Numbered from the stretch's first letter, positions 37,317 to 46,818 are shown. The stretch: 64,000 nt of DNA from an uncultured Erythrobacter sp. (GCF_947499705.1 NZ_CANMPJ010000001.1:1089501-1153500), one strand, 5' to 3'. A program made the numbers and translations. Notes: generated from the sequence alone by a model not told the origin.

Positions 37317-38207
37317 ATGAACACCGAACAGATGACCGCCAAGATCGCCGGCGGACAAGGCTTTATCGCGGCACTCGATCAGTCGGGTGGCTCCACTCCC
37401 AAAGCGCTTCGAGGCTACGGTGTCGAGGACAGCGAATGGTCGGGCGATGACGAGATGTTCGGGCAGATCCACGCGATGCGTTCGCGCGTGATCACATCGC
37501 CGTGCTTTGGCAGCGGTAAGGTGATCGGCGCGATCCTGTTTGAAAAGACGATGGACGGCGAAGTCGATGGGCAGTCGACCGCTGACGCATTGAAAGCGCG
37601 CGGCATCGTTCCTTTCATCAAAGTGGATCAGGGGCTCGCCGACGAAGCGGATGGCGTCCAACTGATGAAGCCGCTCGACAAGCTTCCTGCGCTGCTGGAA
37701 AAATCGGTATCGAACGGCATGTTCGGGACCAAAATGCGTTCGGTGATCAAGTCCGCCAACCCAAGCGGCATCGCTGCCATCGTAGAGCAGCAATTCGCGG
37801 TTGGTAACCAGATTGCCGATGCGGGCCTGATGCCGATGCTTGAGCCTGAATATGACATCATGGCGCTCGACCGTGAGGCTGGCGAAGACATCTTGCTGGC
37901 TGAGATCATGAAGGGGCTCGACGCGCTTCCCGAAGGCCGCAAAGTCATGCTGAAACTGTCGATTCCGGTGAATCCGGGACACTACACTCCGGCGATCAAT
38001 CACCCCAACGTGCTTCGCGTAGTTGCTCTGTCGGGAGGCTATTCAACCGACGATGCATGCGGGCACCTCGCAAGCAACCCCGGGATGATTGCCAGCTTCA
38101 GCCGCGGTCTGTTGCAAGACCTACGTAAGGGTCAGTCGGACGAGGAATTCGACGGCACCCTCGGCAAGGCGATTGATCAGATCGCCAGCGCGAGCGTGGC
38201 GGGCTAG
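37317..38207 (+). CDS. fructose-bisphosphate aldolase, class I
   Basis: 296 residues from ATG 37317; an upstream in-frame ATG (37260) lies in the leader. It is the bacterial class I, Schiff-base aldolase: 'GGQGFIAALDQSGGSTPKAL' at the start, 'PFIKVDQGLADEADGVQLMK' and 'KVMLKLSIPV' with the candidate Schiff-base Lys. It cleaves fructose-1,6-bisphosphate without metal. The thiE gene is 9 bp downstream, and the glycolytic genes tkt-gap-pgk are nearby on the same strand. Confidence 0.95.
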   Translation: MNTEQMTAKIAGGQGFIAALDQSGGSTPKALRGYGVEDSEWSGDDEMFGQIHAMRSRVITSPCFGSGKVIGAILFEKTMDGEVDGQSTADALKARGIVPFIKVDQGLADEADGVQLMKPLDKLPALLEKSVSNGMFGTKMRSVIKSANPSGIAAIVEQQFAVGNQIADAGLMPMLEPEYDIMALDREAGEDILLAEIMKGLDALPEGRKVMLKLSIPVNPGHYTPAINHPNVLRVVALSGGYSTDDACGHLASNPGMIASFSRGLLQDLRKGQSDEEFDGTLGKAIDQIASASVAG

Positions 38208-38216
38208 GACTACTCT

Positions 38217-38855
38217 ATGAGCGATCCGGGAACGCAGCTGTATTTGATCTCACCACTCGAGGTGGGTGGCGATTTCCCGAAGCGGCTCGAGCGCGCGCTT
38301 GTTGCTGGGCATGGTCTGGCAACCGCGTTTCAGTTTCGCGTAAAGGGCATCGATGACCAACACGATTTGGCTGCGCTGGCGGAACCGCTGCAGGCGATCT
38401 GCGCGGCGCACGATGTCGGCTTCATCGTCAATGACAGCGTACCGCTCGCCAAGCGCATGAAAGCCGATGGGGTGCATCTGGGGCAGGGCGACGGCGATCT
38501 GCGTGAAGCTCGTGAGGAATTGGGCCGAGAGGCGCAGATTGGTGTGACCTGCCATGCCTCCAGGCATTTCGCGATGGAAGCTGGTGAAGCCGGCGCCGAT
38601 TATGTCGCATTCGGCGCGTTTTTCCCCTCGACCACCAAAGACAATGGCGATGCAGAGCGTCCTGATATGGAAACGCTCGAATGGTGGACGAAGCTGTTCG
38701 AAATCCCCTGTGTTGCGATTGGCGGGATAACCCCTGAAAACTGCGCTCCGATCGTCGAAGCGGGCGCCGATTTCCTCGCTGTTTCCGGGGCGGTCTGGAA
38801 CGGCGATGAAGTGGCAGCAATCGAAGCCTTCGCAAAAGTGATCGGTAAGGGTTAA
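38217..38855 (+). CDS. thiE: thiamine-phosphate synthase
   Basis: 212 residues. A TIM-barrel enzyme joining the pyrimidine and thiazole parts of thiamine. Signatures: 'FIVNDSVPLAKRMKADGVHL' then 'GQGD', 'IGVTCHASRHFAMEAGEAGA', 'VAFGAFFPSTTKDN' and 'CVAIGGITPENCAPIVEAGA'. It follows the aldolase by 9 bp and precedes the M23 gene by 9 bp. No TPP riboswitch is seen in the short gap. Confidence 0.93.
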   Translation: MSDPGTQLYLISPLEVGGDFPKRLERALVAGHGLATAFQFRVKGIDDQHDLAALAEPLQAICAAHDVGFIVNDSVPLAKRMKADGVHLGQGDGDLREAREELGREAQIGVTCHASRHFAMEAGEAGADYVAFGAFFPSTTKDNGDAERPDMETLEWWTKLFEIPCVAIGGITPENCAPIVEAGADFLAVSGAVWNGDEVAAIEAFAKVIGKG

Positions 38856-38864
38856 AGTAACTCC

Positions 38865-39548
38865 ATGAACATCGTCGATCGCCTGCTCACAATCGTTATC
38901 ACCGCCACGATCACCTCGGCAGTTTGGATCGTTGCCGGGGGTAGTCTGATGGAACTGGCCAGTCAGCGTCAGGGCGAAGAATCGCTAAGACCGGCAGAGG
39001 CAGCGCCGTCGCCTGAAACGAGCGAGACCGCCGCAGCGCCGGGCGAGGTAGCGTCAACTACGGCTGCGCCGCTCGATCCGGCACCTACTCCAACGCCAAC
39101 TGAAGAACCTGCAGGCCTGCGTATTCCGGTCATGAATGTGCGCGCGTCCGACCTCTCGGACACTTTCATGGAAGCTCGCGAAGAAGAGGGCGGCCGTCCG
39201 CATGAGGCGCTCGATATCATGGCTCCGCAAGGAACCAGCGTTGTTGCCGCAGCGCCTGGCACGGTCGCGAAACTGCACCGTTCAGCGGCGGGCGGAAATT
39301 CGATCTATGTCCGCTCTCAGGACAAGGAAACGATCCATTTCTACGCGCATCTCGACGAATATGCCGAGGGCCTGCGCGAAGGCCAGCGTGTACGTCGTGG
39401 TCAGCGTTTGGGAACAGTGGGAAGCACGGGCAATGCCTCGCCCGAAACGCCGCATCTGCACTTTGCGATCCTCAGGACTACTGCCGATGCTGAGTGGTGG
39501 GAGCCCGCCAACGCGGTCAATCCCTATCCCCTCCTGGCCGGAGAATAG
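38865..39548 (+). CDS. M23 (LytM) peptidase
   Basis: 227 residues. An N-terminal membrane anchor ('LLTIVITATITSAVWIVAGG') is followed by a Pro/Ala/Glu-rich spacer (about 40-85) and a LytM domain. The zinc ligands are visible: His and Asp in 'RPHEALDIM', and the H-x-H 'PHLHFAIL'. It probably cuts peptidoglycan cross-links in the periplasm. It ends 3 bp before the convergent secreted-protein gene. Confidence 0.92.
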   Translation: MNIVDRLLTIVITATITSAVWIVAGGSLMELASQRQGEESLRPAEAAPSPETSETAAAPGEVASTTAAPLDPAPTPTPTEEPAGLRIPVMNVRASDLSDTFMEAREEEGGRPHEALDIMAPQGTSVVAAAPGTVAKLHRSAAGGNSIYVRSQDKETIHFYAHLDEYAEGLREGQRVRRGQRLGTVGSTGNASPETPHLHFAILRTTADAEWWEPANAVNPYPLLAGE

Positions 39549-39551
39549 CGC

Positions 39552-39947
39552 CTAGCGCGTACCGCCGAGGCGCGTGCAGAGTAGCTTGGTCGCAGCGCCC
39601 TTATCAAGCTTTCGCAACTGGTTCGTCCCGACACGGCGGAACTGTTGCCCTTTCTTTGGGCCGCGCGTGAAAGTCAGCATATCGCCGCGCATAATGTAGG
39701 TACCGCTGCCATTGTCATCGCGATAGCTGGAGGCGGTGCGAATGCGAAAGCCTTCACCTTGAACGACTTCGAAAGCCTTACCTGTGGCGTCACCGGGCAG
39801 AGCGCACTGATATATCCCGTGCGGCATTGTCCGCAGCATTCCATCCGAGGGAGGTGATGCGGGATCCTGCGCGCGAACCATCATGGGAGACGCCGCCGCA
39901 AGAGCCGCTGCAAACCCTGTCAATAGAAGCACGTAGCGTGTTTTCAT
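39552..39947 (-). CDS. small exported hypothetical protein
   Basis: 131 residues from ATG 39947; an upstream in-frame ATG (39974) is possible. It has a signal peptide ('MKTRYVLLLTGFAAALAAAS') cleaved near 'VRAQ'. The mature part is small and basic, with two Cys ('GIYQCALPG' and 'KLLCTRLG'), and looks beta-rich. Not recognised; typical of alphaproteobacterial periplasmic proteins of unknown function. Tail-to-tail with the M23 gene. Confidence 0.78.
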   Translation of the reverse strand: MKTRYVLLLTGFAAALAAASPMMVRAQDPASPPSDGMLRTMPHGIYQCALPGDATGKAFEVVQGEGFRIRTASSYRDDNGSGTYIMRGDMLTFTRGPKKGQQFRRVGTNQLRKLDKGAATKLLCTRLGGTR

Positions 39948-40133
39948 CGAAACAATCCCATACAAATGCGACATATCATTGTGCGGCTGCGAAATCCAAC
40001 GCGTTAACGTTAAAAGCTGTTGCGCTTCGCTGCGCTTGCTGTCCCCCACGCCCTCGGCTATTGGCGCGCATCATTTGAACGGCGCTTGAAGCACACTTGC
40101 GCCGCCACCTCCGAAACGAAGGCACGTAGGCCC

Positions 40134-40697
40134 ATGAAAATCAGCGGCGTCGATATTCGCCCCGGCAATATCATCGAATATGAAAAAGGGATCTGGAAGG
40201 TTGCCAAGATCCAGCACACCCAGCCGGGCAAGGGCGGGGCCTACATGCAGGTCGAAATGAAGAACCTGCAAGACGGCCGCAAAACCAACGTCCGTTTCCG
40301 CAGCGCCGACACGGTCGAGAAGGTGCGTCTAGATACGTCCGACTATCAGTTCCTCTATGAAGACGGCGACATGCTCGTTTTCATGGATCAGAACACCTAC
40401 GAGCAGATCAACCTGCCATCCGACTTGCTCGGCGACGCCCGCCCGTTCCTGCAAGACGGGATGCAGGTGATGCTCGAGCTGTGGGAAGAAAAGCCAATCA
40501 GCGTCCAGCTGCCGCAGCAGATCGAAGCGGAAATTGTCGAGGCCGATGCGGTGGTGAAGGGGCAGACTGCCTCGTCCAGCTACAAGCCCGCAGTGCTCGA
40601 CAATGGTGTACGCATCATGGTCCCGCCGCATATCGAAAGCGGCACGCGGATTGTCGTCGATGTCTACGAGCAGACCTATGTCGGGAAGGCTGGCTGA
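40134..40697 (+). CDS. efp: elongation factor P
   Basis: 187 residues from ATG 40134; the in-frame ATG at 40020 adds an unlikely extension. EF-P rescues ribosomes stalled at polyproline. The modifiable Lys is Lys33 in '[11 protein letters not shown]'; the three beta domains are of normal length. This is notable because paralogue C in the window has 17 prolines in a row. The suhB-like gene starts 6 bp downstream. Confidence 0.97.
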   Translation: MKISGVDIRPGNIIEYEKGIWKVAKIQHTQPGKGGAYMQVEMKNLQDGRKTNVRFRSADTVEKVRLDTSDYQFLYEDGDMLVFMDQNTYEQINLPSDLLGDARPFLQDGMQVMLELWEEKPISVQLPQQIEAEIVEADAVVKGQTASSSYKPAVLDNGVRIMVPPHIESGTRIVVDVYEQTYVGKAG

Positions 40698-40703
40698 CAC
40701 TCC

Positions 40704-41522
40704 ATGTCGATGTTTTCAGGCCTAATCCGCGTGATGGAACGCGCCGCTCGCAAAGCGGGCAATCGCTTGCGGCGTGATTTCGGTGAAGTCGAGCATTTGC
40801 AGGTAAGCCGCAAGGGCCCTGCGGATTTCGTCAGCAAAGCCGATATGCGCGCAGAACGCACGTTGTATGACGAACTGCAAATCGCTCGCCCCGGTTGGGG
40901 TTTCGTGCTCGAAGAAGCTGGCATCATCGAAGGCGATCCGGACAAGCCGCGCTGGATTATCGATCCGCTCGATGGGACGTCGAACTTCCTCCACGGTATC
41001 CCGCATTTCGCGATCTCTATTGCGGCGCAGGAACCACGCCCTGATGGCAAGGGCTGGGGCGATGTCACGGCTGCAGTGATCTACCACCCGATCAATGACG
41101 AAACGTACTGGGCCGAAAAGACACGCGGCGCATGGCTGATGGATGCGCGGCTGCGTGTATCCGCCCGCTCGCGTCCAAGCGATGCATTGATCGCGACGGG
41201 TATCCCGTTCCAAGGCCACGGTGACTTTGCCGAATGGAGCCGCATCTACGGCGCAATCGGCCCTGAAGTCGCAGGCATTCGCCGCTTCGGCGCAGCCTCG
41301 CTCGACATGGCCTATGTGGCGCAAGGGCGCTTCGATGGTTTCTGGGAAAGCGGCCTAAACGATTGGGACACGGCTGCAGGTTGCCTGCTGATCCGTGAAG
41401 CGGGCGGTTTTGTCAGCGATTTCCGCGGCCGCTCAAACCCGATCCACTCGGCGCAGGTGCTTGCAGCCAACGACACGCTGCATTCCAGGCTGCACAAGAT
41501 GCTGGTTGGCGCCCTCAAGTGA
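40704..41522 (+). CDS. suhB: inositol monophosphatase family protein (SuhB-like)
   Basis: 272 residues. Metal-dependent sugar phosphatase motifs: 'WGFVLEEAG' (Glu), 'WIIDPLDGTSNFLHGIPHFA', and 'GLNDWDTAAGCLLIREAGG'. SuhB-type members hydrolyse inositol-1-phosphate and also act in antitermination complexes. It is 6 bp after efp, in one unit. Confidence 0.93.
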   Translation: MSMFSGLIRVMERAARKAGNRLRRDFGEVEHLQVSRKGPADFVSKADMRAERTLYDELQIARPGWGFVLEEAGIIEGDPDKPRWIIDPLDGTSNFLHGIPHFAISIAAQEPRPDGKGWGDVTAAVIYHPINDETYWAEKTRGAWLMDARLRVSARSRPSDALIATGIPFQGHGDFAEWSRIYGAIGPEVAGIRRFGAASLDMAYVAQGRFDGFWESGLNDWDTAAGCLLIREAGGFVSDFRGRSNPIHSAQVLAANDTLHSRLHKMLVGALK

Positions 41523-41556
41523 CTAAGCGCTAGCGCGCACAAGCACCTTGAAGTCA

Positions 41557-41587
41557 GCGGAGCACGGCGCTAACAGCCGCGCTCCGC
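41557..41587 (+). terminator. hairpin after efp-suhB
   Basis: GCGGAGC (41557-41563) and GCTCCGC (41581-41587) form a stem with inner pairing. No T-run follows. It sits just before tRNA-Leu. Confidence 0.45.
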
Positions 41588-41594
41588 ATGCAGT

Positions 41595-41679
41595 GCCCCT
41601 GTGGTGGAATTGGTAGACGCGCTCGACTCAAAATCGAGTTCCTAACGGAGTGCCCGTTCGAGTCGGGCCAGGGGCACCA
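41595..41679 (+). tRNA. tRNA-Leu (CAA)
   Basis: Class II tRNA of 85 nt: acceptor GCCCCTG/CAGGGGC, anticodon loop CTCAAAA (anticodon CAA), long variable arm, T-loop TTCGAGT, discriminator A and encoded CCA. Confidence 0.97.
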
Positions 41680-41719
41680 AACTCTCCGCAGATTTACAAA
41701 GATCGCAGTCCGTTTGAAG

Positions 41720-41905
41720 CTAGTTGCCTAGCGCGTTGCCCAGCCTATCCACAGCTACCGCGGTGCTTTCATTGATATCCAGTCCGTTGCCACCGCGCAT
41801 AACGAGAGTGCAATCGTCATTCCGTTGAATAATGGCAACTACCATCCGAGGAACGACAAGAACCTTTTGGTTGGCGTTTCCTGTGAACTCTACGAGTCTT
41901 GACAT
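41720..41905 (-). CDS. small hypothetical protein
   Basis: 61 residues from ATG 41905, with a good GAGGAG ribosome site; longer in-frame starts overlap the upstream gene. The sequence 'VVPRMVVAIIQRNDDCTLVM' then 'DINESTAVAVDRLG' has the short beta-hairpin pattern of FlbD-like small proteins, but this is a pattern resemblance only. It follows the dehydrogenase gene by 41 bp on the same strand. Confidence 0.6.
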   Translation of the reverse strand: MSRLVEFTGNANQKVLVVPRMVVAIIQRNDDCTLVMRGGNGLDINESTAVAVDRLGNALGN

Positions 41906-41946
41906 CCGTGTTCTCCTCTTTTGCAAGAAGAACCTCTTGCCAAAAC

Positions 41947-42996
41947 TCAGTCGACGCTGATCGTGACCTTTGTCACGCCATCCTCCCGGCTGTCGAAAAG
42001 TCGGTAGGCTTCTGCACCTTCGGACAGGTCGAAATGGTGGCTGAAGAGCCCCTCCGCCTTGATCCGGCCCGACTGAACCAAAGGCACGAGGTGCGGCCAC
42101 ATATTCTGCACGTCGCAGATGCCGCCGCGCACGGTCACGTTCTTGAACATGATAAGTGGAAGCGAAAGCGCATCGTCTGGCTCGGGAATGCCGATGAAGC
42201 TTGCCGTGCCCTGCCGCGCAACCAGTGGGAGGACGGAATTGATCGCGCCTTTTGCACCGGACGCCTCGAACACAGATTGCACACCCGAACCGCCGGTTGC
42301 TTGCATGATCTGTCCGCCGAGGTCCGGTCCGGGGGCAAAGACAGTCGCGCCCAACTTCGCAGCCATCTCACGGCGTGAAGCGACCGGGTCGATAGCGAAA
42401 ACCTTCGATGCGCCGAGCAAGAAGGCCAGTTCGACCGCGATGATTCCGATCGGTCCGAGCCCAACCACCGCCACAGTCCCGCCGGGCTGCGGGTCGGCTC
42501 GGGTCAGCCCGAAATAGGCAGTCGCCATCCCGTCCGTCAGCAGCAGCGATTGTTCGGTTGTCAGACCATCGGTTGAATAGAGCGTCCTATCCGCATTGGG
42601 CACGTTGACATATTCTGCCTGTCCGCCTTGCAATTCCGTCCCAAGCCCGAAGGCCGTAGACTTGCGGCACGACCATACGTTACCCGTCAGGCATTGTTGG
42701 CATGTCCCGCATCCTGTTCCGCCAGCAGCCAGCACCTTGTCACCAACCTTGAACCCATGGACGTCGCTGCCCGCTTCCACCACTTCGCCGATAAATTCAT
42801 GACCAACGCAAAAATTCGGGGTGTCCTCGCCATATTGCGTCTTCCCGATATGCGCGCCGTGATACATGTGGAGGTCGCTGCCGCAGATCGAGCAGCTTTC
42901 GACCTTCAGTATCGCGCTGTTGGCAGAGCGCAATTCGGGATCGGGATAGCTCTCATAGCGAATGTCGCGCGGCCCATTGAACACCAGTGCCTGCAT
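41947..42996 (-). CDS. zinc-dependent alcohol dehydrogenase (MDR family)
   Basis: 349 residues from ATG 42996 (GAGGGA ribosome site). Catalytic zinc ligands are seen in 'CSICGSDLHMY' and 'VGHEFIGEVVEAG', and the structural-zinc Cys cluster in 'GTGCGTCQQCLTGNVWSCRK'. The NAD-binding 'VAVVGLGPIGIIAVELAFLLG' follows. It oxidises an alcohol or polyol of unknown identity. It is divergent from the SLC13-type gene. Confidence 0.93.
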   Translation of the reverse strand: MQALVFNGPRDIRYESYPDPELRSANSAILKVESCSICGSDLHMYHGAHIGKTQYGEDTPNFCVGHEFIGEVVEAGSDVHGFKVGDKVLAAGGTGCGTCQQCLTGNVWSCRKSTAFGLGTELQGGQAEYVNVPNADRTLYSTDGLTTEQSLLLTDGMATAYFGLTRADPQPGGTVAVVGLGPIGIIAVELAFLLGASKVFAIDPVASRREMAAKLGATVFAPGPDLGGQIMQATGGSGVQSVFEASGAKGAINSVLPLVARQGTASFIGIPEPDDALSLPLIMFKNVTVRGGICDVQNMWPHLVPLVQSGRIKAEGLFSHHFDLSEGAEAYRLFDSREDGVTKVTISVD

Positions 42997-43113
42997 GTTT
43001 TCGATCCCTCTCGTTGTCTTAATTTCGGGCCTCATCGCCCGGCAGGATCGCGCTAGCAAGCGATTGATTGATCAAAATCCCTTGCCAATCCGGCTTAGCT
43101 TTGAAAGATCGCG

Positions 43114-44961
43114 GTGAACGCAAACATGCTATCACTTCCATCCTATCACGCTATCGCCGCAATGGCGGTCACTATCGCGATGTTCGTGGCCTTTGCGCGC
43201 GGGCGGTTGTCGGTCGAGATTGTGTCGCTTCTGACCATCGCGGTGATCGCGGTGGGTCTGTATTTCTTCCCACTGGAAGGCGGGAAGCCTACCGATGGCC
43301 TCGCGCTCGCATTCGGCGGTTTCGGGCACTACGCGCTCATCACGATCTGCGCGCTGATGATCATGGGGCGAGGGCTTGTTGTAACCGGCGCGCTGGATCC
43401 TGCGGCGCGCTTGTTGGAAGCGGTGTTCAAGTTTAGTCTTCAGCTGGGCTTGCTGGTTTCGCTGCTGATTGCCTTTTTCCTGTCCATGGCGGTGAATGAC
43501 ACACCAGTTCTGGTTCTGCTGCTACCGATCTTTGTTGCGCTTGCCGCCAAAGGAGCAATGCCCGCTTCGAAGACGCTGATCCCGCTCAACGCTGCGGTTC
43601 TGATTGGCGGCATGGCGACGACTATCGGCACGTCGACCAATATCCTGGTGACGTCGATCGCGGTTGATCTCGGAATGCCTCAAATGGGCGTGTTCCATTA
43701 CACCCCAATCGTCCTGATCGCAGCGATGATTGCCTTGCCATATCTCTGGCTGGTGATGCCGCGCCTTCTGAGCGACAACAGCGTCGCGGACGATTTCGCA
43801 CCGCGCATGTTTCACACGCGGTTGAGGGTGGGGCAGGACAGTCTTCTGAACGGTGCTGAACTGGCGACGATTCAGGACAAGTTGCCCAAGAACATCACCT
43901 TTCACAATCCTCCGTCGGGCGCGATGCAACCGCAGCAGCGCATTCATATCTCGGGAACACACGAAGCGTTGGAAGATGCCACGCGGGTTCTCAAAGGCGA
44001 GCTTGCACCAAGCTGGGTGATCGACCGGATCAGGCGGACCGGATCTTCGAAGAGCGAAGACATTATGGTCGTCGAAATGACCGTCACCGGGGATTCGCGA
44101 CTTCTCACCCGCACGCTGCCCACTTCCGGAATCGCCGACCTTTATGGTGTTGCGGTACTCGGCATCCATCGTCCGGAGCGCATGCTGGGCGAGAAAGACC
44201 AGTATTCCGAAGGTGGTGACCTGCGCATCGCGGAAGGCGATGTGCTGCTGGTGATGGGCCTCAACGAAGACCTTCAAGCCTTTGCCCGTAGCGATAGCTT
44301 GCTGATGCTCGAAGGCGCGCGGGAACTCCCGCGTCGCTCCAAGGCGTTTCTTTCCGGTGCAATTATGCTCGGCGCGGTCGCTACCGCCTCGGTCGGCATT
44401 CCGTTTATCGGTGCCGACGGCTTCTATCTGCTCAAAATGCCGATTGCGATCTCTGCGCTGATCGGGGCGATCCTGATGTTCGTCACCGGCTGCGTGAAGT
44501 TCGACCGGGTCGGGCGTGCGCTTTCGGCCAAGGTCATCGTGCTCGTTGCAGCCAGCATCGCGATTGGCCGGATTGTGCTCGAAAGCGGCGCGGCAGCTTG
44601 GCTGGGCGAGGCTATGTCGATCGGCCTCGCATTCCTGCCGCCCGCGCTCGTACTGGCGGCGATCATGGCGTTTGTGACCTTGCTCACCAATTTCGCTTCT
44701 AACGCGACGGCGGCGACGGTCGGCACGCCAATCGCTTTCAACATCGCGACCCAGCTTGGGTTGCCGCCAGAGCCGCTGATCCTGGCCGTCCTGTTCGGTT
44801 GCAACCTCTGTTACGCGACGCCGATCGCCTATCAGACCAACATGCTGATCATGAGCGAAGGCAATTACGAGTTCAAAGACTACATCCGCACCGGCGTGCC
44901 TCTGGTGGCAATAATGGTCACGGCGCTCTCGGTGCTGCTGGTGCTCTGGTACGGATTGTGA
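43114..44961 (+). CDS. SLC13-family permease with TrkA-C domains
   Basis: 615 residues; start GTG 43114, or ATG 43126 four codons on. About 12 membrane segments are split by a cytoplasmic middle part (about 225-410) that looks like two TrkA-C (RCK-C) domains ('RLRVGQDSLLNGAELATIQD', 'DLRIAEGDVLLVMGLNEDLQ'). The N-half has 'FLSMAVNDTPVLVLLLPIFV' and the C-half 'LLTNFASNATAATVGTPIAF', the paired hairpin signatures of the DASS/ArsB fold. It transports an anion, perhaps sulfate or a dicarboxylate. It is followed by an amidohydrolase gene after 36 bp. Confidence 0.9.
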   Translation: MNANMLSLPSYHAIAAMAVTIAMFVAFARGRLSVEIVSLLTIAVIAVGLYFFPLEGGKPTDGLALAFGGFGHYALITICALMIMGRGLVVTGALDPAARLLEAVFKFSLQLGLLVSLLIAFFLSMAVNDTPVLVLLLPIFVALAAKGAMPASKTLIPLNAAVLIGGMATTIGTSTNILVTSIAVDLGMPQMGVFHYTPIVLIAAMIALPYLWLVMPRLLSDNSVADDFAPRMFHTRLRVGQDSLLNGAELATIQDKLPKNITFHNPPSGAMQPQQRIHISGTHEALEDATRVLKGELAPSWVIDRIRRTGSSKSEDIMVVEMTVTGDSRLLTRTLPTSGIADLYGVAVLGIHRPERMLGEKDQYSEGGDLRIAEGDVLLVMGLNEDLQAFARSDSLLMLEGARELPRRSKAFLSGAIMLGAVATASVGIPFIGADGFYLLKMPIAISALIGAILMFVTGCVKFDRVGRALSAKVIVLVAASIAIGRIVLESGAAAWLGEAMSIGLAFLPPALVLAAIMAFVTLLTNFASNATAATVGTPIAFNIATQLGLPPEPLILAVLFGCNLCYATPIAYQTNMLIMSEGNYEFKDYIRTGVPLVAIMVTALSVLLVLWYGL

Positions 44962-44997
44962 CGGGCTTGCCCCGTCATCGAGAATGAGGGGAAGAAT

Positions 44998-46323
44998 ATG
45001 CTCAAGTCGATATTGGGCGCAGGCGCCGCGCTTGCGATGATTTTGGCCGCTCCGGCGCAGGCCGATGAACTGCGCGATGAAGTGATGGCCGACATGCCCG
45101 GCCTGATGGAAGTCTACAAAGACCTTCACGCCAATCCCGAGCTGTCGTTCCAGGAATTCGAGACCGCCAAGAAGCTTGCCGCCCGCGCTCGCGAATTGGG
45201 CTTCGAAGTTACCGAAGGCGTCGGGCAGACTGGTGTTGTCGCTGTGATGGAGAATGGCGAAGGGCCGACCGTCATGCTGCGTGCTGACATGGACGGCCTT
45301 CCGGTGGTCGAGCAGACCGGGCTGCCCTACGCCTCCAAACGCACCGGTGTTCCTGCCAGCGGCGTCGAAACCGGCATCATGCACGCCTGCGGTCACGATA
45401 CGCACATGGCGGCGTGGGTCGGCGCGGCGCAGATATTGTCCGACCGCAAGGATGAATGGAGCGGGACCCTCGTCATGATCCTGCAACCCGCCGAGGAAAC
45501 CGGCGAAGGCGCATTGGCGATGCTCGAAGATGGATTGTTCGAGCGCTTTCCAAAGCCTGATTACGTACTCGGCTTTCACGATGCAGCGGGCGCTCCAGCG
45601 GGCTTCATCGGCTACGCAAAAGGCTTCGCGCTCGCAAATGTCGACAGCGTCGATATCAGCGTTCCGGGCATTGGTGGGCATGGTGCCTATCCGCACACGA
45701 CCAAAGATCCGATTGTCATTGCATCAAGCATTGTCATGCGCCTGCAGACGCTCGTCAGCCGCGAAAAGAACCCGTTGGAACCCGCTGTGGTCACGGTCGG
45801 GAGCTTTCTCGCCGGAGCGAAGCACAACATCATTCCCGATGAGGCCAAGCTGCAGCTGACTGTGCGGTCCTACGGCGAAGAATCGCGCCAGCAATTGCTC
45901 GAAGGCATCAAAAGGATCGCGCGGGCCGAGGCAATGGCTGCCGGAATGCCCGATGACAAACTGCCCAAGGTGACGGTACAGGACCCGTATTTGCCTTCGA
46001 CTTTCAACACGCCTGAATTCACCGAGCAGGTTATGGCGGGGCTGCGTGAGCGCTTTCCGGATCGCGTGTTCGAAACTCCGCCAGTTATGGGCGGCGAGGA
46101 TTTCGGGCAGTTTTATCTGGCTGATCCGGAGAACATCGAATCCCTGATCTTCTGGGTCGGCGGCGCACCGATGGAGGATTGGCAGAAATCGCAGGCGGGC
46201 GAGTTGGACCTACCTTCGCTGCATTCGCCATTCTGGGCGCCTGATGCGGAAGCGGTGATCTCAACGGCCACCGAAGCAATGACGGCGGCGACGCTTGATT
46301 TGATGCCCAGGAACGGCGGATAG
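44998..46323 (+). CDS. M20-family amidohydrolase, exported
   Basis: 441 residues with a signal peptide ('LKSILGAGAALAMILAAPA'). Metal-site motifs of the IAA-amino-acid hydrolase/hippuricase group: 'RADMDGLPV', 'MHACGHDTHMAAWVG', 'LQPAEETGEGALAML' and 'VMGGEDFGQFY'. It cleaves an N-acyl amino acid or similar amide, probably in the periplasm. The SLC13-type permease upstream may move a product, but that is inference. Confidence 0.93.
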   Translation: MLKSILGAGAALAMILAAPAQADELRDEVMADMPGLMEVYKDLHANPELSFQEFETAKKLAARARELGFEVTEGVGQTGVVAVMENGEGPTVMLRADMDGLPVVEQTGLPYASKRTGVPASGVETGIMHACGHDTHMAAWVGAAQILSDRKDEWSGTLVMILQPAEETGEGALAMLEDGLFERFPKPDYVLGFHDAAGAPAGFIGYAKGFALANVDSVDISVPGIGGHGAYPHTTKDPIVIASSIVMRLQTLVSREKNPLEPAVVTVGSFLAGAKHNIIPDEAKLQLTVRSYGEESRQQLLEGIKRIARAEAMAAGMPDDKLPKVTVQDPYLPSTFNTPEFTEQVMAGLRERFPDRVFETPPVMGGEDFGQFYLADPENIESLIFWVGGAPMEDWQKSQAGELDLPSLHSPFWAPDAEAVISTATEAMTAATLDLMPRNGG

Positions 46324-46342
46324 ACTAGCGCCTGGCCAGTTC

Positions 46343-46416
46343 CGCTCATCCTGAGCCTGTCGAAGGGTGAGCGTGGTACTTCGATAATTCGCCCTTCGAC
46401 AAGCTCAGGACGAGCG
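46343..46416. repeat. REP-like inverted repeat
   Basis: Left arm CGCTCATCCTGAGCCTGTCG, then AAGGG; right arm CCCTTCGACAAGCTCAGGAC, then GAGCG. The two arms pair almost completely around a 25-nt centre. This is the type dispersed in many alphaproteobacteria. It lies 20 bp after the M20 stop. Confidence 0.85.
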
Positions 46417-46436
46417 TAGCTCATTCACACAAAGTA

Positions 46437-46476
46437 ACGGCCGCCAAGACGCTGCGAGCAGCGTTCTGACGGCCGT
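46437..46476. terminator. stem-loop between convergent genes
   Basis: ACGGCCG (46437-46443) with CGGCCGT (46470-46476), and an inner stem ACGCTGC/GCAGCGT. No T-run. Likely ends transcription from one or both sides. Confidence 0.55.
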
Positions 46477-46514
46477 ATTCTCCTCCCCAGGAGAACTCTG
46501 AATTTAAGCGCTAC

Positions 46515-46700
46515 CTAATCCGCGGATGGCACGTAGGTGCCGAGCCGGTGGTGCAGTGCGTTGATCTTGGCGAGCTCGTCGCGATCTTCGGTGTTGCGGG
46601 CGTGGCTTTCCAGCGCACGGCGCAGCAGCTTCATATCGGCCGTCGAAAGCAGCGCGCGGGCGCGTGACGGCTCGGTTTTTGGCGTATCTGTATCGCTCAT
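46515..46700 (-). CDS. small conserved-looking hypothetical protein
   Basis: 61 residues; ATG 46700 has a GAGAGAGATAAG leader. It is charged and helical ('STADMKLLRRALESHARNTE', 'DELAKINALHHRLGTYVPS'). The family is not recognised. It is downstream of isocitrate lyase on the same strand, 118 bp away and separated by a hairpin. Confidence 0.65.
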   Translation of the reverse strand: MSDTDTPKTEPSRARALLSTADMKLLRRALESHARNTEDRDELAKINALHHRLGTYVPSAD

Positions 46701-46751
46701 CTTATCTCTCTCAGTGGCAGGATGATGATGAAGCTAATGGAAGGAATGGTT

Positions 46752-46791
46752 GGTTCCCGCAAGACCGCTTATTCGCGCCCTCGCGGGAACC
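46752..46791 (-). terminator. stem-loop downstream of isocitrate lyase
   Basis: GGTTCCCGC (46752-46760) and GCGGGAACC (46783-46791) form a perfect 9-bp stem just after aceA. No T-run is seen. Confidence 0.5.
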
Positions 46792-46818
46792 TCCCTCTCC
46801 ACCTCGTTCGGCCTGCGC

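Noticed and set aside
43522..45696. 724-codon open frame on the minus strand
   Set aside because: Antisense to the SLC13-type permease and M20 genes, which have clear motifs and signal or membrane segments. The antisense product is His/Arg/Asp-rich, typical of high-GC shadow frames.
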